A DNA stretch of 64,000 bases from Terrabacter sp040702505 (lineage in GTDB: Bacteria > Actinomycetota > Actinomycetes > Actinomycetales > Dermatophilaceae). The translations under genes were made by a program, and so were the position numbers. This document shows positions 41,922 through 49,439 of the stretch, one piece after another. The stretch's first letter is position 1. Each line of letters starts with the position of its first letter. The stretch lies in NCBI RefSeq assembly GCF_040702505.1, contig NZ_JBFBLC010000001.1:62001-126000 (forward strand). The letters run 5' to 3'. The notes under the pieces were generated by a model. That model ran no database searches, was not told the DNA's origin, and worked only from the letters and a program-made list of their open reading frames with translations.

Positions 41922-42941
41922 TCAGGGGGCCATGACGGCAAAGGCGAGGGCGGCGGTCGAGGCGGCCCACACGGTCAGGCCGGTGAGGTTCGTGCGGGGG
42001 CGGAGCGTCAGCGCGGCGACGTACTCGCGCAGGAACGCGCCGGGCAGGAAGTCCCACGCCGTCGGGGCGCCGGTGACATCGGCGTCGATGCCGAGCCGCC
42101 GGCTGAGCAGGGCGGCGCGGCCGACGTGGAAGTTGCTCGTCACGACGCGCAGGTGCCGGTCGGCGACCCCCCGGGCCCGCAGGATCTCCCGCGAGAGCAG
42201 GAGGTTCTCGTCGGTCGTGGTGGCGCGGTCCTCCGTGGCGACGCACTCCGGCGGCACGCCGTGCGCAACGAGGTATGCCGTCATGGCCAGTCCCTCGGAC
42301 ATCGGCTCGTCCTCGCCCTGGCCGCCGGTCGGGACGAGGAGCGGGTCGTGCCCGCGCCCGCGCTCCTCGCGCCAGGCGGCGGCGCCGGCGTCGAGCCGGT
42401 GGGCGAGCAGGCGTGGCACGGTGCCGTCGACGAGTCCGGAGCCGAGCACCACCACGGCGGCGGGCGATTCGCGTGGGCACCGGCGCAGGTAGGTGAGGCA
42501 GTAGAGCCCGTACGCGAGCAGCGCCAGGCCCGCATAGCCCGGGAGCAGCAGCACGACGACCGCCACCACCGCCGGCAGGCCCGAACCCGAGAGGTAGAGC
42601 GGGATGCCGGCCGCGGTTGCCGCGAGCACGGCGAGCCCCACCACGAGCGAGACCAGGGCCACCCGGCTGCGCTCGGCAGGCCGGAGCACGCGGCTGCCGT
42701 AGCCGACGAGCAGCAGCCCGAGCAGCACCGCCCCGAGCCAGGGCAGCAGGAGGAGCGGCACGAGTCGGTCGTCGGGGACGCCCGTCCAGTTCTCGACCGC
42801 TAACCCGAGACCGGCCACGGCCGCCCAGAGCGCCCCGAGGAGGTGGACCCCGACCCGCCACCGTCTGGGCTCGACCCGACCGGCCCTCAGGTGGAGGACG
42901 AGGAACGCCGCGGCGAGGACGAGTGCGGCGAGCGGGAGCAT
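41922..42941 (-). CDS. YdcF family (DUF218) membrane protein
   Basis: A 339-residue protein with four to five N-terminal membrane helices and a DUF218/YdcF domain (about residues 180-305). Motifs include VVVLGSGLVDGTVPRLLAHRL (split after GSG), LVPTGGQGEDEPMSEG, ATTTDENLLLSREIL and VVTSNFHVGRAALL. YdcF-like proteins bind nucleotide-type ligands or act in envelope metabolism, but the reaction is not established. The start is set at ATG 42941, where CATGCT lies six bases upstream, rather than at GTG 42974. Divergent from the AlaRS-like gene. Confidence 0.85.
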   Translation of the reverse strand: MLPLAALVLAAAFLVLHLRAGRVEPRRWRVGVHLLGALWAAVAGLGLAVENWTGVPDDRLVPLLLLPWLGAVLLGLLLVGYGSRVLRPAERSRVALVSLVVGLAVLAATAAGIPLYLSGSGLPAVVAVVVLLLPGYAGLALLAYGLYCLTYLRRCPRESPAAVVVLGSGLVDGTVPRLLAHRLDAGAAAWREERGRGHDPLLVPTGGQGEDEPMSEGLAMTAYLVAHGVPPECVATEDRATTTDENLLLSREILRARGVADRHLRVVTSNFHVGRAALLSRRLGIDADVTGAPTAWDFLPGAFLREYVAALTLRPRTNLTGLTVWAASTAALAFAVMAP

Positions 42942-43018
42942 GCGACGAGCATGCCCTGCCGGCTCGAACGCCACGAAACCGGCTGGTGGTCCTCGGCGTC
43001 GGGGTGTCGAATCGATGC

Positions 43019-44431
43019 ATGGATGCCGACCAGATCCGCAGCGCGTTCCTCGACCACCTGGCCGCCCGTGGCCACACGGTGGTGCCGCGCGCCTCCCTGG
43101 TCCCCGAGGACGACCCGACCACCCTCTTCACCGGCAGCGGGATGCAGCCGCTGCTCCCCTACCTGCTCGGCGAGGACCACCCGGACGGGCGGCGGCTCGT
43201 CGACAGCCAGACCTGCCTGCGCGTGCAGGACATCGAGGAGGTCGGCGACAACCGGCACACCACCTTCTTCGAGATGCTCGGCAGCTGGAGCCTCGGCGAC
43301 TACTTCAAGGACGAGCAGCTGCCGCAGTTCTGGGCGTTCCTCACCGAGACGGTCGGCCTGGACCCCGCCCGGCTCTACGTGTCGTGCTTCGTCGGGGACG
43401 AGGCACACGGCATACCCAAGGACGAGGAGTCGGCGCGGATCTGGACGCAGCTGTTCGCGCAGTCGGGGATCGACGCCGACCAGGTCGAGGTGGGCAGCGA
43501 GGAGCGCGCGTCCCGGGTCGGCACCGGCGGTGCGCGGATCGCCTTCTACGGCGAGAAGAACTGGTGGTGCCGCGAGGGCACCGGCGACCGTATGCCGGTC
43601 GGCGAGCCGGGCGGGCCCGACACCGAGGTCTTCTACCTCTTCCCGCACGTCGAGCACGACCCGGCGTACGGCGTGCACTGCCACCAGAACTGCGACTGCG
43701 GCCGGTTCATCGAGCTCGGCAACTCGGTCTTCATGGAGTACCGCCGCACCGAGACCGGCTTCGAGCCGCTGCCGCGACGCAACGTCGACTACGGCGGGGG
43801 CCTGGAGCGGATCGCGGCCGCGGCGCTCGACACCTCCGACGTCTTCCGGATCAGCCTGCTGTGGCCCGTGGTCGAGCGGCTGCAGGAGCTGTCGGGACGC
43901 ACGTACGAGCAGGAGCGGCTCGCGATGCGTGTGATCGCCGACCACCTGCGCGGCGCGACGTTCCTGGCCGTGGACGGGGTGCGGCCGAGCAACAAGGCGC
44001 AGGGCTACGTGCTGCGGCGGCTGGTCCGGCGCGCGGTGCGCTTCGCCCTGGACCTCGGCATCGAGGAGAGCTTCTTCCCGCACGTCGTGCCGACCGTCGC
44101 GAGCATGTACGGGCGGGCCTACCCCGAGGTGGCGGCAGCCGCGGACCAGGTCGTCGCGGTGCTCTCGCGGGAGGAGGACGTCTTCCGCCGGACGCTGCGC
44201 CGCGGCCTCCAGCGGCTGGAGAGCCACCGGGGCACGGTGGTGACCGGCGCCGACCTCTTCGTGCTCTACGACACCTACGGCTTCCCGGTCGAGCTCTCCA
44301 CGGAGGTGGCGGTCGGGGACGGGATCGCGGTCAGCCCCGAGTGGCGGCGAGAGTTCGACGACCACATGGCGGCACAACGGGCGCGGTCGAGGTCTGCGAT
44401 CTCGCCTCGGGCGACGGGCCCCGTCCCGTAG
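43019..44431 (+). CDS. Alanyl-tRNA synthetase catalytic-core homologue (no editing domain)
   Basis: A 470-residue protein matching only the class II catalytic and tRNA-recognition part of AlaRS. It begins DQIRSAFLDHLAARGHTVVP and has DDPTTLFTGSGMQPLLPYLLG split after GMQ, NRHTTFFEMLGSWSLGDYF, WNW-type NWWCREG, CGRFIELGNSVFMEY and RNVDYGGGLERI. It stops shortly after ADLFVLYDTYGFPVELS. The editing and C-Ala domains of true AlaRS (about 870 residues) are absent. Normal AlaRS is presumably encoded elsewhere. It could charge alanine to tRNA or to a small acceptor, or serve regulation. ATG follows a TCGAAT box by six bases. Confidence 0.85.
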   Translation: MDADQIRSAFLDHLAARGHTVVPRASLVPEDDPTTLFTGSGMQPLLPYLLGEDHPDGRRLVDSQTCLRVQDIEEVGDNRHTTFFEMLGSWSLGDYFKDEQLPQFWAFLTETVGLDPARLYVSCFVGDEAHGIPKDEESARIWTQLFAQSGIDADQVEVGSEERASRVGTGGARIAFYGEKNWWCREGTGDRMPVGEPGGPDTEVFYLFPHVEHDPAYGVHCHQNCDCGRFIELGNSVFMEYRRTETGFEPLPRRNVDYGGGLERIAAAALDTSDVFRISLLWPVVERLQELSGRTYEQERLAMRVIADHLRGATFLAVDGVRPSNKAQGYVLRRLVRRAVRFALDLGIEESFFPHVVPTVASMYGRAYPEVAAAADQVVAVLSREEDVFRRTLRRGLQRLESHRGTVVTGADLFVLYDTYGFPVELSTEVAVGDGIAVSPEWRREFDDHMAAQRARSRSAISPRATGPVP

Positions 44432-44444
44432 TCTGAGGCCGGGA

Positions 44445-44509
44445 GGGCCGGAATCGACTGCCACACCAAACCCTCCCTCACGGCTTGGCAGTCGGGTGGG
44501 GACCGGCCC
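44445..44509. terminator. Long structured hairpin between convergent genes
   Basis: Outer arms GGGCCGG (44445-44451) and CCGGCCC (44503-44509) enclose inner arms CGACTGCCA (44455-44463) and TGGCAGTCG (44486-44494), with a 22-base C-rich loop. It lies between the AlaRS-like gene and the minus-strand gene ending at 44530 and likely terminates both; a structured RNA is a less likely alternative. Confidence 0.6.
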
Positions 44510-44529
44510 TTCCGCCAGCCCGCTCAGGC

Positions 44530-44739
44530 TCAGCGCCGCGTTGAGTGTTGCGGCCGTCCGGCCAGGAGCCACAGCAGCCCGCCGGCCACGCTGCCGAAGA
44601 CCAGCACCACGAGCCACACAGGCCGGGTGAAGCCGCGCATGTCGCGCTCGTCGGTGCGCGCGAAGTCGTAGAGGCAGTACGCCCAGAAGGCAAGGAACAC
44701 CCCGATGGTGACCAGCATGGATGTCGGCGGGGTCCGCAT
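44530..44739 (-). CDS. Small PLDc_N (phospholipase D-nuclease N-terminal) membrane protein
   Basis: A 69-residue protein with two membrane helices (LVTIGVFLAFWAYCLYDFAR, about residues 9-28, and VWLVVLVFGSVAGGLLWLL, about 41-59). The motif between and within them, DFARTDERDMRGFTRPVW, is the PLDc_N signature found at the start of cardiolipin-synthase-like proteins and in standalone small proteins. ATG 44739 is preceded by GGAG. Function unknown. Confidence 0.75.
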   Translation of the reverse strand: MRTPPTSMLVTIGVFLAFWAYCLYDFARTDERDMRGFTRPVWLVVLVFGSVAGGLLWLLAGRPQHSTRR

Positions 44740-44768
44740 GGCTCCATGATCCCTCCGGTGCACGCAGG

Positions 44769-44796
44769 AGGCGCCCCGGCAGTCGCCGGGGCGCCT
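44769..44796. terminator. 12-bp GC-rich terminator hairpin
   Basis: AGGCGCCCCGGC (44769-44780) pairs with GCCGGGGCGCCT (44785-44796) over an AGTC loop, next to TTCTTCT on the plus strand. It follows the secreted-protein gene that ends at 44840 on the minus strand and precedes the PLDc_N gene. Confidence 0.75.
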
Positions 44797-44839
44797 TCTT
44801 CTCGAGCGTGTTCAGTCGGTCGGTCAGTCCGTCAGCCGG

Positions 44840-46033
44840 TCAGGGCTGCTCGTCGATCGTGCCCTGGAGGCAGCCGCCGCCCGTCTTGGCGAAGTCGATG
44901 TTGCTGAACTCCTCCTGGGTCAGGTAGTGACGCCCGTTGATGACCTGGTTCCAGAGCTGCCCGGGGGTGCCCTGCATCGTGCCGTACGTGTAGGCGCACT
45001 CGTCGCCGTTCTCGAAGCCGGCCGCGTCGTACCAGCCGGTGCTCACGTCGGGGTCGGTCGCGGCCTCCATGATCTCGTGGCTGGTGGGGCTGACCTCGGT
45101 GTCGGCGTCGGGGTTGCCGTTGGGCGTCTCGATCACCTTGTGGCCGCGGGCCTCGCTGCCGCACGTGTAGTGCGTGCCGGAGTGGTAGACCGGGAAGGGC
45201 ATGTTCGCGTAGACCATGCCGTTCGAGTCCTGGCTGTGGTACGCGCAGAAGGCCGCCGTCGGCTGGTTGTTGATCGTGCACGCGTTCGTCGCGCCGTCCG
45301 TCGTCGACCCCGGAGCGAAGCAGGACTCGACATGCTTGGGCAGGAACGTCACATAGATGTGGCCGTAGTCCCGCGGCAGGTGCCGGGTCGTCACGATCTG
45401 CTCGGTCTCGGCGATCACCTGCGCGTCGTCGATGCAGGCGTCGTAGCCGGAGCCGTCGGCGTAGATCCCGCTCGCGTCGGTGCTCGCGACCTGGCAGCCG
45501 TCGGCCGGGAGCGCGTGGGTGTCGATCACCGGCTGGCGCACGTCGACTGCATAACGCGCCTTGCCGTTGCTGCCGAAGTACTCGTTCAGTGTCGAGAAGA
45601 CGTTCGTGCGCGCGCCGCTGGCCTCGGCCACGTCCTTGAGGTAGCGGTCGATGATGCCGCCGTACGCGATGTCCATGGTGTGCCCACGGGGCGTCCAGAA
45701 GATCGGGGTGACGACGAGGGGGCCGGTCGACCGGGTCGCCATCACCGGGCCACCGTGGTAGATCAGCGGCGGCTGGCCCACGGCGGGGTCGCTGGCCACG
45801 TTGACCATGCTCGAGTGGCCTGCCGCGCAGCCGGTGCTCGCCGACACCGCGTGGTCGATGCCGCCGATGCGGCCGACCTTCGAGGCGCCGGCGCTGGCGC
45901 AGCCGCTCGGTGCGGACGTCGGCGCGTGCGCCGAGGCGCTCGTCGCCGTCAGGCTGAGGCTGGTCAGCAGGCCGGCAGCGCTGACGGCCAGCACCGCCAC
46001 GAAGCGGCGGCGCAGTGGTAGAGCTCTTCTCAC
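44840..46033 (-). CDS. Secreted protein with EXORDIUM/PHI-1-like region
   Basis: A 397-residue exported protein. A Sec signal peptide occupies about residues 1-36 (RRRFVAVLAVSAAGLLTSLS then ATSASA). The mature part has HGGPVMATRSTGPLVVTPIFW split after RSTG, NVFSTLNEYFG, and near residues 315-327 SHEIMEAATDPDV, a His-Glu-containing motif seen in EXORDIUM/PHI-1-like secreted proteins and reminiscent of zinc proteases. Several cysteines suggest disulfides. Function is unknown, possibly a cell-surface enzyme. GTG start with AAGGGGATC upstream; a terminator follows. Confidence 0.72.
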   Translation of the reverse strand: MRRALPLRRRFVAVLAVSAAGLLTSLSLTATSASAHAPTSAPSGCASAGASKVGRIGGIDHAVSASTGCAAGHSSMVNVASDPAVGQPPLIYHGGPVMATRSTGPLVVTPIFWTPRGHTMDIAYGGIIDRYLKDVAEASGARTNVFSTLNEYFGSNGKARYAVDVRQPVIDTHALPADGCQVASTDASGIYADGSGYDACIDDAQVIAETEQIVTTRHLPRDYGHIYVTFLPKHVESCFAPGSTTDGATNACTINNQPTAAFCAYHSQDSNGMVYANMPFPVYHSGTHYTCGSEARGHKVIETPNGNPDADTEVSPTSHEIMEAATDPDVSTGWYDAAGFENGDECAYTYGTMQGTPGQLWNQVINGRHYLTQEEFSNIDFAKTGGGCLQGTIDEQP

Positions 46034-46266
46034 GTTCTTGATCCCCTTAGGACACAGGTGCGCTCGGCTCGGGTGGGCCGCGCTGCGCCCGCACGTGGTT
46101 CGCGGGCGCCGAGCACACGCTCGCCCGGCCGCAGAACCGTGTCAATGAGGACAGAAATATGCTTAGAGGATCTTTAACGACCTTTCAGGACTTTCTCGCG
46201 AAAGCGACCATTTCTCCCCGAGACTGGGATTTCGCGCAGCGAACGGTGAGAATTCCATGAAGCCTC
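46034..46266. other. Intergenic region with AT-rich core
   Basis: No gene is seen in these 233 bases. The part around 46150-46260 is clearly more AT-rich than its surroundings (for example AGAAATATGC and GGATCTTTAACG) and contains a small hairpin CTTTC-TCGC-GAAAG. It probably carries the promoter of the secreted-protein gene (minus strand) and the end of the HNH gene transcript; it could also be transferred DNA. Confidence 0.5.
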
Positions 46267-47046
46267 CTAGCCGCAGGTGCCGAGGACCCGGGAGATGACC
46301 GCCCGCTCGGCAGGGGTGACCCACAGTCCGTAGCGCGCCTTGACGGCGACCTGGCGGGCGACGTAGGCGCAGCGGAACGCCTTGTTCGGGGGCAGCCAGC
46401 TCGCCGCGTCGGCGTCGCGCTTGGCGCTGTTGGCCCGGCCGTCGACCGCCAGCAGCTCGAGCGGGTCGTTGGCGAGCGCCACCCGCCGGTCGGCCGACAG
46501 CTGCTGGGCGCCGGTGACCCAGGCGTCGCCGAGGGCGACGACGTGGTCGATCTGCACCTGGGAGGAGGTGGACCTGCCACGCACGAAGGCCAGGGTGCGG
46601 CCGGTGTAGGGGTCCGCGAGAGCCCCGGACAGGACGACGCAGCCGTGGGTGCCCGGCTTGACGCGGATGGCGGTGAGGTCGCGTCGCAGCACGTCGTTGC
46701 GGGTGTCGCACCCGTTGTGGCCGCCGGCGACGTCGACGTCGTCGGTCCACGACGCCCCGAAGGCACTGCGGGCATAGCCGGTCTTGGCGGCGCGGCCCTT
46801 CACCGGGAGCCGGGCAAGGGCCGCCGACGCCTCACGCACCTGCGCCGGGCTCACGTTCCACGACGCCGGTGGCACACCGCCCGCCGCCGGAGCGCCCGTC
46901 CCGGTTGATGTGGTCGGGTCGACCCGCGTGGCACCGTGGCCGGCACGCGCACCGGGCGACGACGACGGAAGGCCGCAGCCGCCGACGAGGGTGGCGACGA
47001 GGGCCGTTGCGGCGGCCGCGAGCGCGACGGCACGGTGAGCTTGCAC
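46267..47046 (-). CDS. HNH-family (DUF1524/GmrSD-C-like) nuclease lipoprotein
   Basis: A 259-residue predicted lipoprotein: a hydrophobic signal ending in the lipobox VGGCG (cysteine near residue 24), then a Pro/Gly-rich spacer. The DUF1524-type HNH domain reads DVDVAGGHNGCDTRNDVLRRDL split after GHNGC, VQIDHVVALGDAW (about 166-178, metal-binding DH), LANDPLELLAVDGRANSAK and WLPPN. Such surface nucleases occur in many actinobacteria and may degrade external DNA for nutrients or during uptake. GTG start with GGAAGG upstream. Confidence 0.87.
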   Translation of the reverse strand: MQAHRAVALAAAATALVATLVGGCGLPSSSPGARAGHGATRVDPTTSTGTGAPAAGGVPPASWNVSPAQVREASAALARLPVKGRAAKTGYARSAFGASWTDDVDVAGGHNGCDTRNDVLRRDLTAIRVKPGTHGCVVLSGALADPYTGRTLAFVRGRSTSSQVQIDHVVALGDAWVTGAQQLSADRRVALANDPLELLAVDGRANSAKRDADAASWLPPNKAFRCAYVARQVAVKARYGLWVTPAERAVISRVLGTCG

Positions 47047-47173
47047 GGGGTCTGCCTTCCGGGGGCGGCCGAGGGGTCGGGAGCGTCCTCAGCCGTGACG
47101 TCTCGTCGTTCCACCAGGCGCTGTCCGGGAGGACACGCTAGCGACCGCGGTGTGGCTTGGCAGACTGGGGCCC

Positions 47174-47536
47174 ATGAGCACCGACGTCGTCGACCTGGGC
47201 GAGAAGTTCGACCTCTTTCGCGAGCACTGGTCGCCGAAGCTGGTGGCCCGGCTCAACGACTACGAGGTCAAGCTCGTGAAGGTCCAGGGCGAGTTCGTCT
47301 GGCACTCCCACGAGGAGACCGACGAGCTCTTCCTCGTCATCGAGGGCACGCTCACGATCCAGCTGCGCGACCGGGACGTCACCCTCGAACCCGGTCAGCT
47401 CTTCGTCGTGCCCCGCGGCGTGGAGCACTGCCCCCGCGCCGACGTCGAGGTCAAGGCGCTGCTGCTCGAGCCGGCCGGCGTCGTCAACACCGGGAACGCC
47501 GGCGGCGAGCTGACCGCGCGCGTCGAGCCGATCTGA
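47174..47536 (+). CDS. Cupin domain protein
   Basis: A 120-residue single-domain cupin. The metal-site pattern is WHSHEETDELFLVIEG (about residues 44-59, two His and one Glu) followed by LEPGQLFVVPRGVEHCP (about 71-87, third His). Likely a small metal-binding enzyme or sensor; substrate unknown. A CAGACT box lies seven bases before the ATG, suggesting a leaderless transcript. Confidence 0.87.
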   Translation: MSTDVVDLGEKFDLFREHWSPKLVARLNDYEVKLVKVQGEFVWHSHEETDELFLVIEGTLTIQLRDRDVTLEPGQLFVVPRGVEHCPRADVEVKALLLEPAGVVNTGNAGGELTARVEPI

Positions 47537-47545
47537 GCGGACGCG

Positions 47546-47749
47546 TCAGTCGCGGTCCGGCGTCTGCGTCGACTCGTGTCGGGTCCGCTCCGGGTGCTCG
47601 GTGCGCTCGTCGGACTCGCCGAGGATCGCCTCCGCCTGGGCCTCGGGGTCGTCGCTGCCGGCCGCACGCTCCTCGGGCAGCAGCTCGGCGCGTGTCTCGA
47701 CGCGGTCCTCGGTGGGGTCCTCGGTGGGGTCCTGCGGGTTGACGGTCAT
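47546..47749 (-). CDS. Small acidic hypothetical protein
   Basis: A 67-residue, strongly acidic and probably disordered protein. The central block LLPEERAAGSDDPEAQAEAIL (about residues 23-43, split after AAGSD) resembles short conserved actinobacterial proteins of unknown function. There are direct repeats near the start (DPTEDPTED). No membrane or catalytic motif. The ATG lacks a clear ribosome site. Convergent with the cupin gene, 9 bases apart. Confidence 0.6.
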   Translation of the reverse strand: MTVNPQDPTEDPTEDRVETRAELLPEERAAGSDDPEAQAEAILGESDERTEHPERTRHESTQTPDRD

Positions 47750-47833
47750 GCCGTGGTCGTACCCCGAGGCACCCCACTCAGGACTCCCGTGCGCCGGCAG
47801 CGCCCGGAGCGCGGCATCGCCCAGGCGCGGCTC

Positions 47834-48190
47834 CTAGAACTCGTTGACCGGACGGATCTCGACGACGGGGTGGACCTTGACGAGCACCTCTGCCGCCTCG
47901 ACCAGGGCGTCGTAGTCGTCACAGGTGACGAGAAAGAAGCCCGTCAGCTGCTCCGCTCCCGGCCGGAACGGGCCCTCCGTGACCAGCGCGTCGGAGTCGG
48001 CTCCGGGGCGGAGGGTCCGGGCGTGCTTGCTGTCCGTGAGCCCGGCACCACCGGTGACCTTCCCACCGCGTGCGGCGAGCCGCTGACCGAACTCGAAGTC
48101 GGTGTCGAAGGTGACCTGGCGTTCGGCCTCGGTGGCGGCCTCCCACTCGGGCTCGTTGTCGGCGGGGAACAGGACGACGTAGTGCGGCAC
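47834..48190 (-). CDS. YCII-related (YciI) family protein
   Basis: A 118-residue protein of the YciI-related fold. It opens with MPHYVVLFPADNEPEWE, has GRH-like dimer elements (LRPGADSDALVTEGPF, about residues 60-75) and ends TGFFLVTCDDYDALVEAAE, typical of DGPF-type YCII proteins that accompany ECF sigma factors. Function unknown. ATG follows AAAGGAACCGCC. Confidence 0.87.
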   Translation of the reverse strand: MPHYVVLFPADNEPEWEAATEAERQVTFDTDFEFGQRLAARGGKVTGGAGLTDSKHARTLRPGADSDALVTEGPFRPGAEQLTGFFLVTCDDYDALVEAAEVLVKVHPVVEIRPVNEF

Positions 48191-48290
48191 GGCGGTTCCT
48201 TTCGAGAACGGGAGTCACCACAGGGTGTCAGTCGGGGCAGTCCGTCAGGGACATAGCGCCGTGACGTCTTCTGCCGCTCCGGCTCGGCTC

Positions 48291-48974
48291 TCAGCGCTCG
48301 GCCGCGGGCGGGTAGTGGTGCCAGGTGCCCTCGGACACCACCTCGACGGCCCCGTCGTCGACGACGATGGCCGTCTGGCCGTCGGTCAGGTAGGCCGGGC
48401 CGGTGATGCCGGTGAGCCAGCTCTCCGCTTCGGCCATGGTGTTGCCGGGCAGCCCGTCGGGAGCCAGGTGCGGGAACATCGAGAAGTCGACGAGGCCCAG
48501 GGTGCTGAGGTCACCGCTCGGCGGCCGCCACTGCATGAAGTCCTCGCCGACCTCGGGCGTCATCACCATGCTGCCGGCGCTCAACCCGACCCACACGGTC
48601 TCGTGCAGGGACGGCAGCAGGTCCGCCAGCCCCGACTCCCGCATCCAGTGCGCGAGGTAGAGCACGTCACCGCCTGCCGCCAGCAGCACGTCCGCCTGCT
48701 CGACGGCCGGGACCCAGCGCTCGGCGGCGATGCTGGGCAGCGCGGTGAGCTCGAGCACGCCGACCGACTTCCAGCCGAGGTCGACCATCGGGTTCTCGGA
48801 GCGTCCGCTGATGAACTGCCACGTCCTCTCGCCGGGCCCGACCATCGGGTGTCCGTACATCGCGGTGGGGATGCACAGCGCGCTCGACTCCTCGATCGGT
48901 TTGCCGAGCAGCCTCACCAGGGCCGCCTTGATGCTCGGGTTCGTGACGCCGCCGTCGGTCAGCAGGAGCTTCAC
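48291..48974 (-). CDS. Peptidase E (S51) / class I glutamine amidotransferase-like protein
   Basis: A 227-residue protein of peptidase family S51. The nucleophile serine is in VWVGLSAGSMVM (about residues 129-140), AAGGDVLYLAHWMRESGL precedes it, and the opening VKLLLTDGGVTNPSI is typical. Peptidase E cleaves Asp-X dipeptides; cyanophycinase is related, so substrate is uncertain. The start is set at GTG 48974 because GGGGAGG lies at proper spacing, rather than 15 codons upstream. Confidence 0.86.
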   Translation of the reverse strand: MKLLLTDGGVTNPSIKAALVRLLGKPIEESSALCIPTAMYGHPMVGPGERTWQFISGRSENPMVDLGWKSVGVLELTALPSIAAERWVPAVEQADVLLAAGGDVLYLAHWMRESGLADLLPSLHETVWVGLSAGSMVMTPEVGEDFMQWRPPSGDLSTLGLVDFSMFPHLAPDGLPGNTMAEAESWLTGITGPAYLTDGQTAIVVDDGAVEVVSEGTWHHYPPAAER

Positions 48975-49025
48975 TGCTCTGGTCCTCCCCTGTCGGTGCC
49001 ACCGCACGTCGCGCGGCACGGGCTC

Positions 49026-49418
49026 TCAGTATTGCGCTCCCCCGCGCCACGCCATCTCCTGGAGCTCCCACGAGTTGCCGTCCGGGTCGGCGAAGTCCGC
49101 CCCGCGCACCCCACCGCCGAAGTCGTGGATCTCCCCCACGTCGACGCCGCGCCCGACGAGCTCGGCCCGAGTCGCCTCGATGTCCTCGACGACGAGGTGC
49201 AGGCCGCGGATCGTGCCCGGCTCCCCGCGGTAGACGTCGAGCCCCGTGCCGAACCCGATGGAGCAGCCGGATCCCGGCGGCGTCAGCTGCACCACGCGTA
49301 CGCCGTCGGCGGGCTGCACGTCGTGGTCCTTGGTGAAGCCGAGCCGGCCCTCGTAGAACTCGAGAGCCCGGTCGACGTCCGACACGGGGAGCGGAACCAG
49401 CTCGAGCTTCATCTGCAT
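49026..49418 (-). CDS. VOC/glyoxalase-fold protein
   Basis: A 130-residue vicinal-oxygen-chelate protein with two beta-alpha modules: LVPLPVSDVDRALEFYEGRLG split after DVDRA (about residues 7-27) and GLHLVVEDIEATRAELVGRG. It ends with RGADFADPDGNSWELQEM, the usual metal-site strand with its glutamate. It may be a dioxygenase, glyoxalase-like enzyme or resistance protein; substrate unknown. ATG 49418 has GAGGAGG at six bases. Confidence 0.85.
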   Translation of the reverse strand: MQMKLELVPLPVSDVDRALEFYEGRLGFTKDHDVQPADGVRVVQLTPPGSGCSIGFGTGLDVYRGEPGTIRGLHLVVEDIEATRAELVGRGVDVGEIHDFGGGVRGADFADPDGNSWELQEMAWRGGAQY

Positions 49419-49439
49419 CACGTCCTCCTCAGGACCGGA

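Noticed and set aside
44445..44509. tRNA gene after the AlaRS-like gene
   Set aside because: No cloverleaf, T-loop GTTC-type sequence or anticodon arm can be drawn; only a nested hairpin.
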